Assembly (NCBI RefSeq): GCF_014269225.2
Contig: NZ_CP077097.1
Coordinates: 378,001-442,000 of the forward strand
Source: Pseudomonas anuradhapurensis
Lineage (GTDB): Bacteria > Pseudomonadota > Gammaproteobacteria > Pseudomonadales > Pseudomonadaceae
Reading direction: 5' to 3'
DNA length: 64,000 nucleotides
Positions within the stretch are counted from its first letter, which is position 1. Each line of letters starts with the position of its first letter. The notes beneath the pieces were generated by a model. It worked only from the letters and a program-made list of their open reading frames with translations. It ran no database searches and was not told the origin of the DNA. The position numbers were made by a program, and so were the translations under genes. Positions 44,901 through 57,123 of this stretch are shown here, one piece after another.

Positions 44901-45695
44901 GGACCAGAACATCCGTTGGTCGACCACATTGCCCACCCAGCGTTGCTGGATCTGGCTGACTTCGCCGCTGCTCATGTCGGCAATCACCTTGTCCAGAATC
45001 CCGACCAGTATCTTCTTGTCACGCGGCACACCCATGGCCAGTTGGTAGCGGTAAGGGGTCTCGCCGCTGACGTAGAGGCCATCGAGCTTCAGCTGGCGCA
45101 AGCTCCAGATACTCGAGGCGAGGTCGCCGACCACGGCGTCTACCTGGTCGGTGGCCAGGGCCTGCAGCGTGGAGCTGACATTGGGCAAGGCCACCAGGTT
45201 GAGGTCTGGGTGGTGCGTGCGCAGTAATTCGTGCGGGGCGTAGTTCTCCACCACGGCAACCTTCAGGCCGTACAGCTCGTCGAGGTTGCGCGGCTGTGCA
45301 GCGCCTTTATGGGCGAGGATGACGATGGGGAAATCGAGGTACGGGCGGGTGAAGGCCAGGTAGCCTTGGCGCTCGGGGGTGGACATGATGCCGGGCAGCA
45401 GGTCGATGCGGTTTTCCCGCGCCATCGCCAACACTTCGGTCCAACTGCGCGGTTCGACCGGTTTGAGCGTCACCTCCAGGCGTTGCTGGATGGTGGCGAT
45501 GTAATCGGCGGCCAATCCCTGGTACCGGCCCTCCTGGTCGCGAAACTCGAACGGTGGCCAAGAGGCGTCTACACCCAGGCTCAACTGCGGATGGGCAGCC
45601 AACCAGGCTTTTTCCTCATCTGTCAGGGTCAGGGCGCCGGCCGCTGTGTTCCACAAAAGCAGGAACATCAACAGGATGGCCGGCAACAGGGACAT
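41952..45695 (-). CDS. Multi-sensor GGDEF-EAL protein (SBP_bac_3, PAS repeats)
   Basis: 1247 residues. A signal peptide (1-22) precedes a periplasmic amino-acid-binding-like domain (about 25-265, LSLGVDASWPPFEFRDQEGR). A transmembrane helix follows (about 275-297), then four PAS domains (about 320-810), GGDEF (LGGDEFIILLPG, about 815-980) and EAL (GAEALIRW, LAIDDFGTGYSSL, about 990-1235). Both catalytic motifs look intact, so it could make and degrade c-di-GMP in response to a periplasmic ligand. The ATG at 45,695 opens the signal peptide. Confidence 0.9.
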   Translation of the reverse strand: MSLLPAILLMFLLLWNTAAGALTLTDEEKAWLAAHPQLSLGVDASWPPFEFRDQEGRYQGLAADYIATIQQRLEVTLKPVEPRSWTEVLAMARENRIDLLPGIMSTPERQGYLAFTRPYLDFPIVILAHKGAAQPRNLDELYGLKVAVVENYAPHELLRTHHPDLNLVALPNVSSTLQALATDQVDAVVGDLASSIWSLRQLKLDGLYVSGETPYRYQLAMGVPRDKKILVGILDKVIADMSSGEVSQIQQRWVGNVVDQRMFWSDLLTYGLPAVLLLMVVLAVVIRINRRLSSEISRRIALEQELRSSEYRYRSLVESLSAIAWEADANDFIYSYVSPHAEDLLGYPLSEWLKPGFWRSILHPDDALWAQAYCDSETAAGRDHSLDYRVIRADGQPLWVRNIVSMIEYGHKPVMRGLMIDISETKRTENALRLSEQKFASVFQQCPDILLIARHSDGCLLEVNEAFEEQIGLTPDQVIGRTATDLNLWGVEGTGPRLLERLHQGGIRNLEMSFRRSNGQLFTGLTSAETFELDGTPALVVAVRDISQLKETQEQLQTSEEKFAKAFHASPDGLLLSRQTDGLLLEVNEGFCRLTGYDLNPTLDQTSLDLGIWVDLNERKRLVEQLNRDGFVRDFICHIRRSDGQIRLCELSARPLPIAGVDCMLTIARDITERHLMQEKLQLAATVFENTAEGVLITDIDQRISAVNRAFTEITGYSEIEALGQTPRLLASGQHDSAFYAAMWHQLTDEGHWQGEIYNKRKNGELYPGWLTISAVRNSEREITHFVAVFADISSLKHAQAKLDYQAHHDPLTGLPNRTLFESRLQAVLTSEQESNRQGAVLFLDLDRFKHINDSLGHPVGDLLLKGIAQRLKEQVRDVDTVARLGGDEFIILLPGLHKPSDASTIANKLLACFNAPFQAGEHEFFTSASIGISLYPQDGTDVSTLIRNADAAMYRSKAKGRNRVEAYTLDLTAQASERIALEHELRRAIERNEMSLCFQPKLSLRTQSLVGAEALIRWSHPTFGEVPPEHFIHLAEENGTILQLGDWVLEQACRQIQAWKQHYEPFGPLSINLAGAQLRHPHLARRIEQLLRQYQLQAGDLQLEITENFIMSQAEEALAVLYQLKKLGVQLAIDDFGTGYSSLSYLKRLPLDILKIDKSFIRGLPDDPHDAAIARAIIALGRSMQLTIIAEGVENQAQQRFLATEGCEQIQGYIVSLPLPPEEFAAGFLRIALSDLSDGTGAKPSL

Positions 45696-45828
45696 AGCGG
45701 CCTCGCTTTCAGGGGGGACTGAAGTCGAGTGTAGACGGGCATTGCTGCTGGTGTTGGGTGGAAGGTGGAGTCTTTCGTGCAGGCCTGCACGATCCATGCG
45801 GGAGTGGCAGGTTGCACAGGGCGGAAAG

Positions 45829-45855
45829 AAAAACCCCGGCCTGGGCCGGGGTTTG
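45829..45855 (-). terminator. rpoD terminator
   Basis: On the minus strand ACCCCGGCC-CA-GGCCGGGGT is followed by TTTTCTTTCC. It lies four bases after the rpoD stop. Confidence 0.9.
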
Positions 45856-45858
45856 TCA

Positions 45859-47709
<1,851 letters not shown>

Positions 47710-47776
47710 AACACCCTATCCACTGAAGGTCTTGGCGGGCAAAAAACAAGCCGAGGATTATACCCGAGCATGGGCC

Positions 47777-49759
47777 TCACGCGCCAGATGAGGTCGGCGT
47801 TTGTGCGGGAACATTCCGGCTCAGCAGGGCGAGGAGCTGGGATTTCTCCTCGCTGGTCAATTCGCTTTGACGTGATTTCCTGAGCAGTTGTTCCAGGCTG
47901 CGCTCGCGTTGGCGGGCGGACAAGCTAGTTATAGTGTCGAAAAACTGTTGTTCAAGGTTGTCGGCCACGATCAGCCATTCCTTTTCCGCCAGCGCCCGTA
48001 GCAGGCGGCCCTGTTCGGTGCCGTGCCAACGTGCGATCAACTGCATTGAGCTTAGCCCAGGATTTTTCTGCGCGGCTTCGATCAGGGCCACCAGCAGCTG
48101 GCTGTACAGGTGTTCTTCGTCGGCAAAATGGCTGGCATCTTCCACCTTGCCGGCCAGCAGCGGGTGGTGCAGCAGCGTGCGCAGGGCGGCCAGGGTTGGC
48201 GGTTCGACCGGGGCCGGCACGCGCGGTGGCGCTTCGTCACGTTGTTGCCAGGGTTTGCTGCCCTTGCGGTTCTTGTCCCAGGGCTTGTCGCCCCATTGCT
48301 TCTTGCCGGCGCCCTTGTTCGGCTTCCACGCCTGTTCCTGCTGGGCAGGGGCGTAGTCGTGCTGCGGCATGTCGCCGTAGTCGGGGGTGTAGCTGGCCAT
48401 GGCGTCGTAATCGTAGCCAGGGTCGTAGTCCGGCACGTTGCCGGGGGCCGGGGCGTGTTGCGCCAGTTGCTCGACCTGCTGCGGGTCGAGGCCGGTAATT
48501 TCGCGCAGGCGGTTGCGCATCAGCTGGCGCAGGTTGGCGCCGGGGATCTTTTCGATCAGCGGTGCTGCCAGGGTCGCCATGTGCGCCTTGCCTTCCAGCG
48601 AGCGCGGGTCGGCTTCCACGCCCAGTTGCTCGAAGAAGTAGTCGGCCAGCGGCTGGGCGTGCTGGTTGATGCGGGCCATGAAGGCATCGGTGCCTTCGGC
48701 GCGCACCAGGCTGTCCGGGTCTTCGCCTTCGGGCAGGAACAGGAAGCGCGCACGGCGGCCGTCCTGCAGGTTCGGCAGGGTCGACTCCAGGGCGCGCCAG
48801 GCGGCCTTGCGCCCGGCCTGGTCACCGTCGAAGCAGAACAGCACGCTGGGCACCACGCGGAACAGGCGCTTGAGGTGCTCTTCGCTGGTGGCGGTGCCAA
48901 GGGTGGCCACGGCGTTGCGCAAGCCCTGCTGGGCCAGGGCGATGACGTCCATGTAGCCCTCGACGACGATGATCTCGTCGAGGTTGCGGTTGTGCTTGCG
49001 TGCCTCGTACAGGCCGTACAGTTCCTGGCCCTTGTGGAACACCGGGGTTTCCGGGGAGTTCAGGTACTTTGGCTTGTCGTCGCCGAGCACCCGGCCACCG
49101 AAGGCGATGATGCGCCCACGGCTGTCACGGATCGGGAACATCACCCGGTCGCGGAAGCGGTCGTAGCGCTTGCCGCTTTCGGCGTTCTCGATCAGCAGGC
49201 CGGCGTCGATCATCACCTTCTGCTGCAGGCTGTCGGCACCCAGGTGCTTGAGCAGGTTGTCCCAGCCTGGCGGGGCGAAGCCCAGGCCGAAGTCGCGGGC
49301 GATTTCCCCGGACAGGCCGCGGCCCTTGAGGTAATCCACCGCCGCCTTGCGGGTCGGGTGGCTGCGCAGGGCCTGGCGGTAGAACTCCGAAGCGGCGTCC
49401 AGCAACGGGTACAGCGGCGAATCGGTGGGCTGGCGCGGTTTGTGCTCGCGGCGACCTTGCTCGCGGGGTACTTCCATGCCAGCGGCGCGGGCCAGCTCCT
49501 CGACCGCCTGGGGGAAGTCCAGGTTGTCGTGGTCCATGACGAAGCCCAGGGCGTTGCCACCGGCACCGCAGCCGAAGCAGTAGTAGAACTGCTTGTCGGG
49601 GCTGACCGTGAAGGAAGGGGTCTTTTCCTTGTGGAACGGGCAGCAGGCGGAGTAGTTCTTGCCGGTCTTTTTCAGCTGGACGCGCGAACTCACCACGTCG
49701 ACGATGTCGAGGCGGTTGATCAGGTCGTCAATGAAACTCTGGGGAATCAGCCCGGCCAT
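47777..49759 (-). CDS. dnaG: DNA primase DnaG
   Basis: 660 residues. The N-terminal zinc-binding domain (CPFHKEKTPSFTVSPDKQFY, then CFGCGAGG) is followed by the TOPRIM polymerase core (VEGYMDVIALAQQG; CFDGDQAGRKAAWRAL) and a C-terminal DnaB-binding domain from about 520. A proline- and glutamine-rich linker (about 430-515) precedes it. It makes RNA primers for replication. The ATG at 49,759 is chosen over one 21 bases upstream by family N-terminus (MAGLIPQSF). Confidence 0.96.
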   Translation of the reverse strand: MAGLIPQSFIDDLINRLDIVDVVSSRVQLKKTGKNYSACCPFHKEKTPSFTVSPDKQFYYCFGCGAGGNALGFVMDHDNLDFPQAVEELARAAGMEVPREQGRREHKPRQPTDSPLYPLLDAASEFYRQALRSHPTRKAAVDYLKGRGLSGEIARDFGLGFAPPGWDNLLKHLGADSLQQKVMIDAGLLIENAESGKRYDRFRDRVMFPIRDSRGRIIAFGGRVLGDDKPKYLNSPETPVFHKGQELYGLYEARKHNRNLDEIIVVEGYMDVIALAQQGLRNAVATLGTATSEEHLKRLFRVVPSVLFCFDGDQAGRKAAWRALESTLPNLQDGRRARFLFLPEGEDPDSLVRAEGTDAFMARINQHAQPLADYFFEQLGVEADPRSLEGKAHMATLAAPLIEKIPGANLRQLMRNRLREITGLDPQQVEQLAQHAPAPGNVPDYDPGYDYDAMASYTPDYGDMPQHDYAPAQQEQAWKPNKGAGKKQWGDKPWDKNRKGSKPWQQRDEAPPRVPAPVEPPTLAALRTLLHHPLLAGKVEDASHFADEEHLYSQLLVALIEAAQKNPGLSSMQLIARWHGTEQGRLLRALAEKEWLIVADNLEQQFFDTITSLSARQRERSLEQLLRKSRQSELTSEEKSQLLALLSRNVPAQTPTSSGA

Positions 49760-50062
49760 GGCAGTCTCGTCATCTGGCAACTGGCAAGTCTAATCGCTCA
49801 CACGCCGAATGGGGCGGGTGCCGCTTGGAGAAGTACGAGGGAAAATGTGCTCGTCGCCAGCCCGGTGGGGCCCGTCAGTCGGACGTGCACGTCTGGTCAT
49901 ACAACAAGAAGGACCAGCTCTGACGTTTCAGGCAGGTTGCCCATGTGCAGTTCGCAAGAAGCTTGTGCAGGGCCTTGAGCTAGCTGCTCTAGTTTGAAGC
50001 GACCACTGCCATCGCCCGGCGGTTAGCCGGGCAGGGCAGAAGCTTTGCGTAGAACGCCTGTA
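49760..50062 (-). other. rpsU-dnaG spacer
   Basis: 303 bases with no gene. It holds the palindrome GACGTGCACGTC (49,882-49,893), a hairpin GCCCGG-CGGTTAG-CCGGGC (near 50,014-50,032) and CTGTA-TTAG-TACAG across the rpsU stop (50,058-50,071). Such structures set the ratio of rpsU, dnaG and rpoD in other bacteria. No T-run follows the hairpins. Confidence 0.5.
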
Positions 50063-50278
50063 TTAGTACAGACGAACGGCGCGGCGCTGTTCGCGCTGAA
50101 CTTTCTTGGCGTGACGCTTAACAGCAGCAGCTGCTTTGCGCTTACGCTCGGCGGTCGGCTTCTCGTAAAACTCGCGGCTACGAACTTCAGCCAGTACACC
50201 GGCTTTTTCGCAGGAGCGCTTGAAACGACGCAGAGCTACGTCGAAGGGTTCGTTCTCTTTAACTTTGACGGCTGGCAT
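50063..50278 (-). CDS. rpsU: 30S ribosomal protein bS21
   Basis: 71 residues, very basic: [20 protein letters not shown], then [20 protein letters not shown], ending [11 protein letters not shown]. It binds the 30S subunit near the anti-Shine-Dalgarno helix. First gene of rpsU-dnaG-rpoD and divergent from tsaD, as in most gammaproteobacteria. Confidence 0.97.
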   Translation of the reverse strand: MPAVKVKENEPFDVALRRFKRSCEKAGVLAEVRSREFYEKPTAERKRKAAAAVKRHAKKVQREQRRAVRLY

Positions 50279-50482
50279 CCAGGGCTACCTTAATTCATTA
50301 CCGGGGTAGACGTGCTCCTGGCAAAACAAAGGTGTGCTGGAGAACGTCGGTTTTCAAGGGTTGCGGATGTTAACCCTTAGCAAGCCGGAATGCAAAGCCT
50401 CTGATCGAAAACCGCTGGTCGGCATCCGACACGAGGACTATCATGCGCGGCTTCGAATTCAGCCCCCACAAGGGACGAGCCC

Positions 50483-51508
50483 ATGCTAGTACTGGGATTG
50501 GAAACATCCTGCGACGAAACTGGCGTCGCATTATATGACAGCGAGCGTGGTTTGTTGGCCGACGCACTGTTCAGCCAGATCGACCTGCACCGTGTGTTTG
50601 GCGGTGTGGTGCCCGAGCTTGCCTCGCGTGACCACGTCAAGCGCATGCTGCCGCTCATCCGCCAGGTGCTGGACGAGGCCGGCTGCGTCGCCACCGAGAT
50701 CGACGCCATCGCCTACACCGCCGGCCCTGGCCTGGTCGGTGCCTTGCTGGTGGGCGCGTCCTGTGCGCAGGCACTGGCCTTTGCCTGGGATATCCCGGCG
50801 ATTGGCGTGCACCATATGGAAGGCCACCTGCTGGCACCGATGCTGGAGCAGAACCCGCCGGAGTTTCCGTTCGTCGCCTTGTTGGTTTCGGGTGGCCACA
50901 CCCAGCTGGTGCGCGTCGACGGCATCGGCCAGTACGAGCTGTTGGGCGAGAGCCTGGACGACGCCGCTGGCGAAGCGTTCGACAAGACCGCCAAGCTGAT
51001 CGGCCTGAACTACCCCGGTGGCCCGGAAATCGCTCGCCTGGCCGAGCGCGGTGTGCCGGGGCGCTTCGTCTTCCCGCGGCCGATGACCGACCGCCCGGGC
51101 CTGGAGTTCAGCTTCAGCGGCCTGAAAACCTTCGCCCTGAACACCTGGCAGCAGTGCCGCGATGCTGGTGACGACAACGAACAAACCCGTTGCGACCTGT
51201 CCCTGGCGTTCCAGCAGGCGGTGGTGGAGACTCTGACCATCAAGTGCAAACGGGCGCTGAAGCAGACCGGCCTCAAGCGCCTGGTCATCGCCGGTGGCGT
51301 CAGCGCCAACAAGGCCTTGCGGGCGTCCCTCGAAGACATGCTCGCCAGCATCAAGGGCAACGTGTACTACGCGCGCCCGCAGTTCTGCACCGACAACGGC
51401 GCGATGATCGCCTACGCTGGCTGCCAGCGGTTGTTGGCCGGGCAGCAGCAGGACCTGGCCATCAGCGTGCAGGCACGCTGGCCGATGGAGCAGTTGCCGC
51501 CGGTCTGA
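50483..51508 (+). CDS. tsaD: TsaD, tRNA threonylcarbamoyladenosine transferase
   Basis: 341 residues, an ASKHA-fold protein that with TsaB/TsaE moves the threonylcarbamoyl group onto A37 of ANN-decoding tRNAs. Visible are [16 protein letters not shown] at the start, the metal-binding [10 protein letters not shown] (HxxxH), and the nucleotide-binding parts [20 protein letters not shown] and [12 protein letters not shown]. The ATG at 50,483 follows GGGACGAGCCC. It meets plsY tail to tail with a 3-base gap. Confidence 0.97.
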   Translation: MLVLGLETSCDETGVALYDSERGLLADALFSQIDLHRVFGGVVPELASRDHVKRMLPLIRQVLDEAGCVATEIDAIAYTAGPGLVGALLVGASCAQALAFAWDIPAIGVHHMEGHLLAPMLEQNPPEFPFVALLVSGGHTQLVRVDGIGQYELLGESLDDAAGEAFDKTAKLIGLNYPGGPEIARLAERGVPGRFVFPRPMTDRPGLEFSFSGLKTFALNTWQQCRDAGDDNEQTRCDLSLAFQQAVVETLTIKCKRALKQTGLKRLVIAGGVSANKALRASLEDMLASIKGNVYYARPQFCTDNGAMIAYAGCQRLLAGQQQDLAISVQARWPMEQLPPV

Positions 51509-51511
51509 TGG

Positions 51512-52081
51512 CTAGAAATGCCGTTCCCGCCCGGCGAACAGGTCGCGCAGGTTGTTGCGGTGGCGCCAGACGATCATCAGCGTGAGCACGCTGATCGGCA
51601 GCAGCGCCTCTGGTTCGCGCCAGGCGAGCAGGGGCAAGGTCAGCGGCGTGGCGATCAGCGCCGCCAGCGAACTGGTGCGGGTAAGGTAGAAGGTCAGCAG
51701 CCAGGCGCCGATGGCCAGCAGTGCGGCCGGGAAGTACAGGGCCATGAGCATGCCGGCGGCAGTTGCCACGCCCTTGCCGCCGCGGAAGCGGAAGTACAGC
51801 GGAAACAGATGGCCCAGCACCGCGCACACGCCAACCCAGGCCTGCGCGTGCAGGTCCAGCCCGGCAAGGCGGGCGAGCCATACCGGCAACAGGCCCTTGC
51901 ACAGGTCGCCAAGCAGGGTCAGGATCGCCAGCTTGCGGCCTGCCAGGCGTAGCATGTTGGTGGCGCCAGCATTGCCTGAACCGCTGGAACGCGGGTCCGG
52001 GCTGCCCGCAAGGCGGCTTAGGACGATGGCGAAGGACAGCGAGCCGAGCAGGTAGGCGAGCAGCGCCAGTAACCAAAACAT
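51512..52081 (-). CDS. plsY: PlsY, acyl-phosphate glycerol-3-phosphate acyltransferase
   Basis: 189 residues with five membrane spans. The three conserved loops are visible: [20 protein letters not shown] (motif 1), [14 protein letters not shown] (motif 2, GGKGVAT) and the C-terminal [17 protein letters not shown] (motif 3, HRxNLxRL-like). It acylates glycerol-3-phosphate in the first step of phospholipid synthesis. It diverges from folB. Confidence 0.95.
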   Translation of the reverse strand: MFWLLALLAYLLGSLSFAIVLSRLAGSPDPRSSGSGNAGATNMLRLAGRKLAILTLLGDLCKGLLPVWLARLAGLDLHAQAWVGVCAVLGHLFPLYFRFRGGKGVATAAGMLMALYFPAALLAIGAWLLTFYLTRTSSLAALIATPLTLPLLAWREPEALLPISVLTLMIVWRHRNNLRDLFAGRERHF

Positions 52082-52155
52082 GCTAACTATTCCGGGCGAG
52101 GACGCCCTGATTCTAACGGCGCCAGTCGCCCTTGTCGTGCTGTGGAGAGAAGTGC

Positions 52156-52512
52156 TTGGACAGAGTGTTCATCGAAGGCCTGGAAGTCGATACCGTCATC
52201 GGTGCCTATGACTGGGAGCGGGATATTCGCCAGTGCTTGCGCCTGGACCTGAGCTTCGCCTGGGACAACCGCCCGGCTGCGGCCGGTGACGACCTGAGCC
52301 TGGCGCTGGATTACGCCAGTGTGTCGGCGCGTATCCAGGCGTTTGCCGAGCAGGCCCGTTTCGAACTGGTGGAAACCTTTGCCGAGCGCCTGGTGGCAAC
52401 GCTGATGGAGGAGTTCCACATCCCATGGGTGCGGTTGAAGCTGACCAAGCCGGGTGCGGTGCCTGCGGCCCGTGGTGGTGTTGGCGTGGAGATCGAGCGC
52501 GGATGTCTCTGA
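52156..52512 (+). CDS. folB: Dihydroneopterin aldolase FolB
   Basis: 118 residues from a TTG start with GGAGAGA six bases upstream; read from TTG the N-terminus is (M)[20 protein letters not shown], the family start. It cleaves dihydroneopterin to 6-hydroxymethyl-dihydropterin in folate synthesis. Conserved parts are the catalytic-tyrosine stretch [10 protein letters not shown], then [12 protein letters not shown] and [20 protein letters not shown]. It overlaps folK by ten bases. Confidence 0.93.
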   Translation: MDRVFIEGLEVDTVIGAYDWERDIRQCLRLDLSFAWDNRPAAAGDDLSLALDYASVSARIQAFAEQARFELVETFAERLVATLMEEFHIPWVRLKLTKPGAVPAARGGVGVEIERGCL

Positions 52513-53012
52513 GCACGGTGTACCTGGGCCTTGGCAGCAACATCGATCGCGAGGCGCACCTGTGTGCCGGGCTCGATGCACTGGCCGGCATCCTGACCGA
52601 CATGCGTTGTTCGCCGGCGTTCGAAAGCCAGGCGGTGGGTATCAAGAGCGGGCCGTTCATCAACTTCGTGGTGACTGGGCAGACGGCGCTGCCGTTGATC
52701 GAGCTGGACCGCCGGTTGAAGTTCATCGAGGCCGACAACGGCCGCTATGCGCCAGACCGCAAGGGGCTGCCGCTGGATATCGATGTGCTGATGTATGACG
52801 ATTTGTTGGGCACGTTCGATGGGCTGGTGCTGCCCCGTGCCGAGATTCTGAAGAATGCCTTCGTGCTGTGGCCGCTGGCGTTGCTGGCGCCCGACCTGGT
52901 GCATCCGGGGGTGGGCAAGAGCATGGCGCAGTTGTGGCAGGAAGCGCGGATTGACCAGGTACTGGCACCTGTTGCCTTCGAGTGGCGTGGGTTGCAGCTG
53001 ACGCCGGCTTGA
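52503..53012 (+). CDS. folK: HPPK FolK, pyrophosphokinase of folate synthesis
   Basis: 169 residues. It transfers pyrophosphate from ATP to 6-hydroxymethyl-dihydropterin. The N-terminus VYLGLGSNIDREAHL and the signature DRKGLPLDIDVLMYDD with the metal-binding aspartates (LDIDVL) are clear. The ATG at 52,503 lies within the end of folB, so translation is coupled and two successive folate steps are made together. Confidence 0.94.
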   Translation: MSLSTVYLGLGSNIDREAHLCAGLDALAGILTDMRCSPAFESQAVGIKSGPFINFVVTGQTALPLIELDRRLKFIEADNGRYAPDRKGLPLDIDVLMYDDLLGTFDGLVLPRAEILKNAFVLWPLALLAPDLVHPGVGKSMAQLWQEARIDQVLAPVAFEWRGLQLTPA

Positions 53013-53015
53013 GCC

Positions 53016-53098
53016 TGTACCGGCCCTTTCGCGGGCACGCCCGCTCCCACAGGTAAAGCACTGTTCTGTGGGAGCGGGCGTGCCCGTGATGAGGCCGG
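53016..53098. repeat. REP pair between convergent folK and cca
   Basis: CGGGCACGCCCGCTCCCACA and its inverse TGTGGGAGCGGGCGTGCCCG, with outer ACCGGCC and GGCCGGT. Position suggests a shared transcription end. Confidence 0.88.
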
Positions 53099-53103
53099 TG
53101 AGA

Positions 53104-54210
53104 TCAGCCGAGCTGGTAAGTCTCAAGCGCTTTTAACCGCTCAGCTTTGAGCGCTTCGCCCAGTGCCTGCCCAGTCAGCCCGGCCTGCACCAGCGGTTTC
53201 ACATCCACCGCCCGCGCTGCCACTGCTGCCCCTCGCAGGTAATCGGCCTGTGGATAACCTACTTTGCCCTCGCCCAGTGCGATCATCTGGCAAGCGATCA
53301 GGAAGTCCTCGAACCGCTGCGGCCGCCGGTACACATCGAACTTCTGTAACAGCTCCAGCAACGCCGTCGCTGGCAACGCCAGCGCCTGGTTGCCTTGCGC
53401 CAGGCACTCCCCGGTCAGCAACGCCAGCTCCTGGCATTCCCGCGGCGCCTTGAAGCGCTGGTTGACGGCTTTGATCGAAGCGGGAGCCAGCCCGTGCAGC
53501 AGGCAGGCCCAGCGTACGTGCAGGGCCTGCTCATGCAGTGCAGCCTGCTCCAGCGCCAGCATTGCCTGGGTATGCTCTCCCAGCTCGGGCAGCAGCTCCG
53601 CCAGGGCGCCACAGGCCTGCAGGACCTGGAAGAACACCTGCGGCTGCGCTTCCATCAGCGCCAGCTCGATTTCCTTCCAGCTGCGTTCGGCAGTCAGCGC
53701 CTGCAGCTCGCCGGAAGCACTGATCTGGCGCATCAGCTCCAAGGTTTCCTCGGCCACCCGGAAACCCAGCGGTGCATAACGGGCAGCGAAGCGCGCAACG
53801 CGCAGCACACGCAAAGGATCTTCGGCAAATGCCGGGGAAACGTGGCGTAACAAGCGTTGATCAAGATCGTTCTTACCGTGATAGGGGTCGTACAAGACGC
53901 CCGCTTCGTCCTCGGCCATCGCATTGATGGTCAGGTCGCGGCGTATAAGGTCTTCTTCCAGCGTCACTTCGGGGCTGGCGTGGAAGGTGAAGCCACCGTA
54001 GCCACGCCCGCTCTTGCGCTCGGTGCGTGCGAGGGCGTATTCCTCGCCGGTGGTCGGGTGCAGGAACACCGGGAAGTCGGCGCCGACCGGCCGAAAGCCC
54101 TTGGCGTGCATTTCCTCGACGGTGGCGCCGACCACCAGCCAGTCGATATCGCTGACCGGGCGGCCGAGCAGGCGGTCGCGCACGGCGCCGCCGACTTTGT
54201 AGATGTGCAT
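53104..54210 (-). CDS. cca: CCA tRNA nucleotidyltransferase
   Basis: 368 residues, a class II enzyme that adds or repairs the 3' CCA of tRNAs. The N-terminus [20 protein letters not shown], with DWLV, contains the GGxVRD and DxD motifs. The following [15 protein letters not shown] and [16 protein letters not shown] are the template and base-recognition motifs. The length suggests a shorter C-terminal HD-like region than the E. coli enzyme (412), as in pseudomonads. The ATG at 54,210 is preferred to one two codons upstream. Confidence 0.94.
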   Translation of the reverse strand: MHIYKVGGAVRDRLLGRPVSDIDWLVVGATVEEMHAKGFRPVGADFPVFLHPTTGEEYALARTERKSGRGYGGFTFHASPEVTLEEDLIRRDLTINAMAEDEAGVLYDPYHGKNDLDQRLLRHVSPAFAEDPLRVLRVARFAARYAPLGFRVAEETLELMRQISASGELQALTAERSWKEIELALMEAQPQVFFQVLQACGALAELLPELGEHTQAMLALEQAALHEQALHVRWACLLHGLAPASIKAVNQRFKAPRECQELALLTGECLAQGNQALALPATALLELLQKFDVYRRPQRFEDFLIACQMIALGEGKVGYPQADYLRGAAVAARAVDVKPLVQAGLTGQALGEALKAERLKALETYQLG

Positions 54211-54265
54211 GTGCAACTCTCCATAACTGCCGACAGGATAACCTGTCGACAGCCATGGCGTTGCA

Positions 54266-55834
54266 TCAGAGGTGGTGGATGACGGCCAGGTCCATGCGCC
54301 CGTAGTCGGCGTTTTCGCCGTGCTCGCCGCGCGGTGGCATGTGGTGGGTCTTCATCACCTGGTCGCCCTGCACGGTCTCCAGGTGGATGTCGAAGCCCCA
54401 CAGGCGATGCAGGTGCTTGAGCACTTCATCGGTGGAATCGCCCAGCGGTTTACGGTTGTGTTGTTGGTGGCGCAGGGTCAGCGAGCGGTCGCCGCGGCGA
54501 TCGACGCTCCAGATCTGCACGTTCGGTTCGCGGTTGCCCAGGTTGTACTGCGCCGCCAGTTGCTCGCGAATGATCCGGTAGCCGGCCTCGTCATGAATGG
54601 CGGGCACCAGCAGGTCGTCGCGCTGGTCATCATCGAGAATGCTGAACAGCTTGAGGTCACGCATCACCTTGGGTGACAGGTACTGCAGGATGAAGCTCTC
54701 GTCCTTGAAGCTGCTCATGGCGAACTTGATGGTAGAAAGCCAGTCGCTGCCGGCAATGTCGGGGAACCAGCGGCGATCTTCTTCGGTCGGGTTTTCGCAC
54801 ATGCGGCGGATGTCGGTGTACATCGCAAAGCCCAGTGCGTACGGGTTGATGCCGTTATAGTAGGGGCTGTCGAAGCCAGGCTGGAACACCACGCTGGTGT
54901 GCGACTGCAGGAACTCCATCATGAAGCCTTCGGTGATCAGGCCCTCGTCGTACAGGTCGTTCATCAAGGTGTAATGCCAGAACGTCGCCCAGCCTTCATT
55001 CATCACCTGAGTCTGGCGCTGTGGGTAGAAGTACTGGGCAATCTTGCGCACGATGCGCACCACTTCACGCTGCCACGGCTCCAGTAGCGGGGCGTTCTTC
55101 TCGATGAAATACAGGATGTTTTCCTGTGGTTCGGCGGGGAAGCGCGCATCATCGCGTTCGTTGCCCTTGTCAGCGCTTTTCGGGATGGTCCGCCACAGGT
55201 CGTTGATCTGCCGTTGCAGGTGCTCCTCGCGTTCTTTCTGCCGGCGCCGTTCCTCTTCGGCGGAAATCGGGTAAGGGCGCTTGTAGCGGTCGACGCCATA
55301 GTTCATCAGCGCATGGCAGGAGTCGATCAGGTCCTCCACGGCATCGATGCCGTGGCGTTCCTCGCACTGGGCGATGTACTGCTTGGCGAACACCAGGTAG
55401 TCGATGATGGAGCTGGCGTCGGTCCAGGTGCGGAACAGGTAGTTGCCCTTGAAGAAACTGTTATGGCCGTAGCAGGCATGGGCGATCACCAGTGCCTGCA
55501 TGCACATGGTGTTCTCTTCCATCAGGTAGGCGATGCACGGGTCGGAGTTGATCACGATTTCGTAGGCCAGGCCCATCTGGCCCCGGCTGTAGGACTTTTC
55601 CGTGCTGAGGAACTGTTTGCCATAGGACCAGTGGTGATAGCCCAGTGGCATGCCGACCGAGGCATAGGCGTCCATCATCTGCTCGGCGGTAATCACCTCG
55701 ATCTGGTTGGGGTAGGTGTCCAGGGCGTAACGCTCGGCCAGGCGGCTGATTTCCCGGTCGTAGGTCTGGATCAGTTCGAACGTCCACTCGGACCCGGTGG
55801 AAATGGGTTGGCGTCTCTGTGCTCTGGCGGTCAT
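54266..55834 (-). CDS. SpoVR family protein (YcgB-like)
   Basis: 522 residues, soluble. It has the typical SpoVR blocks [61 protein letters not shown] and [10 protein letters not shown], with histidines that may bind metal. The biochemical role is unknown. The family travels with yeaG and yeaH and is linked to general stress and stationary phase. The start overlaps the yeaH end by four bases (ATGA), so the three genes form an operon. Confidence 0.93.
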   Translation of the reverse strand: MTARAQRRQPISTGSEWTFELIQTYDREISRLAERYALDTYPNQIEVITAEQMMDAYASVGMPLGYHHWSYGKQFLSTEKSYSRGQMGLAYEIVINSDPCIAYLMEENTMCMQALVIAHACYGHNSFFKGNYLFRTWTDASSIIDYLVFAKQYIAQCEERHGIDAVEDLIDSCHALMNYGVDRYKRPYPISAEEERRRQKEREEHLQRQINDLWRTIPKSADKGNERDDARFPAEPQENILYFIEKNAPLLEPWQREVVRIVRKIAQYFYPQRQTQVMNEGWATFWHYTLMNDLYDEGLITEGFMMEFLQSHTSVVFQPGFDSPYYNGINPYALGFAMYTDIRRMCENPTEEDRRWFPDIAGSDWLSTIKFAMSSFKDESFILQYLSPKVMRDLKLFSILDDDQRDDLLVPAIHDEAGYRIIREQLAAQYNLGNREPNVQIWSVDRRGDRSLTLRHQQHNRKPLGDSTDEVLKHLHRLWGFDIHLETVQGDQVMKTHHMPPRGEHGENADYGRMDLAVIHHL

Positions 55835-57102
55835 GTGGCTAACCTGCGCTGGAAGAGTTCACGGAAGACCGGGTAGATGTCGCCGGCCGATACCAACTGC
55901 TGCTGGGCGAACGTGTCGGGGAAGGCTTCGCCGATGCGCTCGTATTCGTACCACAGCGCCTGGTGCTCACGTGGGGTGATCTCGACGTAAGTGTAGTACT
56001 GCACATGCGGCATGATCTGCTTGGACAGGATCTCGCGGCAGATCGGCGAGTCATCGTTCCAGTTGTCGCCGTCCGAGGCCTGGGCGGCGTAGATGTTCCA
56101 GTCGCTGGCCGGGTAGCGCTCGGCCATGATTTCCTGCATCAGCTTGAGCGCGCTGGAAACGATGGTGCCGCCGGTTTCCCGCGAATAGAAGAATTCTTCC
56201 TCGTCGACTTCACGAGCGCTGGTGTGGTGGCGGATGAATACCACTTCGATGCGGTCGTAGTTACGCTTGAGGAACAGGTACAGGAGAATGAAGAAGCGTT
56301 TGGCAATGTCCTTGGTGGCCTGGGTCATCGACCCGGACACGTCCATCAGGCAGAACATGACCGCCTTGGAGCTGGGGTTGGGCTGCTTGACCAGCAGGTT
56401 GTACTTGAGGTCGAAGGTGTCGAGGAAGGGCAGGCGGTTGATCCGTGCCTTCAGGCGTTCGATTTCCTGTTCGACTTCCTGGATATCGCTGAAGTTGTCC
56501 GGCTCTTCGATCTTCAGGCGGGCAAGTTCCTTCTGCGCCTCGCGCAGCAGGGCACGGCTGCTGCCGGTGAGGGCGATACGCCGGGCATGGGCCGAGCGCA
56601 GGGTGCGCACGATATTGATGCGCGACGGGTTGCCTTCGTTGGCGATGCCGGCGCGCACGGTCTTGAAGGTGTCGGCACCGGTCAGGTGGCGTTTGACCAG
56701 GTTGGGCAGTTCGAGGTCCTCGAACATGAATTCGAGAAACTCTTCCTGGGTGATCTGGAAGACGAAGTCGTCCATGCCCTCGCCGGAATTGCCGGCCTTG
56801 CCACGCCCGCTACCACCCCCGCCTCCTTGTGGCCTGGGGATGTGTTCGCCGGCGGTGAATTCCTTGTTGCCCGGGTGCACGATGGTCTGCTTGCCGCCGC
56901 GGCCATGGTGCAGCACCGGTTCGTCGATGTCGCGCCCCGGAATGCTGATCTGCTCGCCATGTTCCATGTCCATGATGGAACGGCGGCTCACCGCCTCTTC
57001 GACGGCTTTCTTGATGTGTTCGCGGTACCGCCGCAGAAAGCGCTGGCGGTTGACCGTGCTCTTGTTCTTGCCGTTCAGGCGTCGGTCTATAACGTAGCTC
57101 AT
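55831..57102 (-). CDS. yeaH: YeaH/YhbH family protein (DUF444)
   Basis: 423 residues. The N-terminus [20 protein letters not shown] is basic. A glycine-rich stretch ([11 protein letters not shown], about 88-98) separates it from a von Willebrand A-like C-terminal domain with the metal-site sequence [16 protein letters not shown] (DxSxS). It is usually encoded with the YeaG kinase and SpoVR. The precise function is unknown; a role in the stress and nitrogen-starvation response is known in E. coli. Confidence 0.93.
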   Translation of the reverse strand: MSYVIDRRLNGKNKSTVNRQRFLRRYREHIKKAVEEAVSRRSIMDMEHGEQISIPGRDIDEPVLHHGRGGKQTIVHPGNKEFTAGEHIPRPQGGGGGSGRGKAGNSGEGMDDFVFQITQEEFLEFMFEDLELPNLVKRHLTGADTFKTVRAGIANEGNPSRINIVRTLRSAHARRIALTGSSRALLREAQKELARLKIEEPDNFSDIQEVEQEIERLKARINRLPFLDTFDLKYNLLVKQPNPSSKAVMFCLMDVSGSMTQATKDIAKRFFILLYLFLKRNYDRIEVVFIRHHTSAREVDEEEFFYSRETGGTIVSSALKLMQEIMAERYPASDWNIYAAQASDGDNWNDDSPICREILSKQIMPHVQYYTYVEITPREHQALWYEYERIGEAFPDTFAQQQLVSAGDIYPVFRELFQRRLAT

Positions 57103-57123
57103 GGTCCCTCCGGTAGCTGGAGC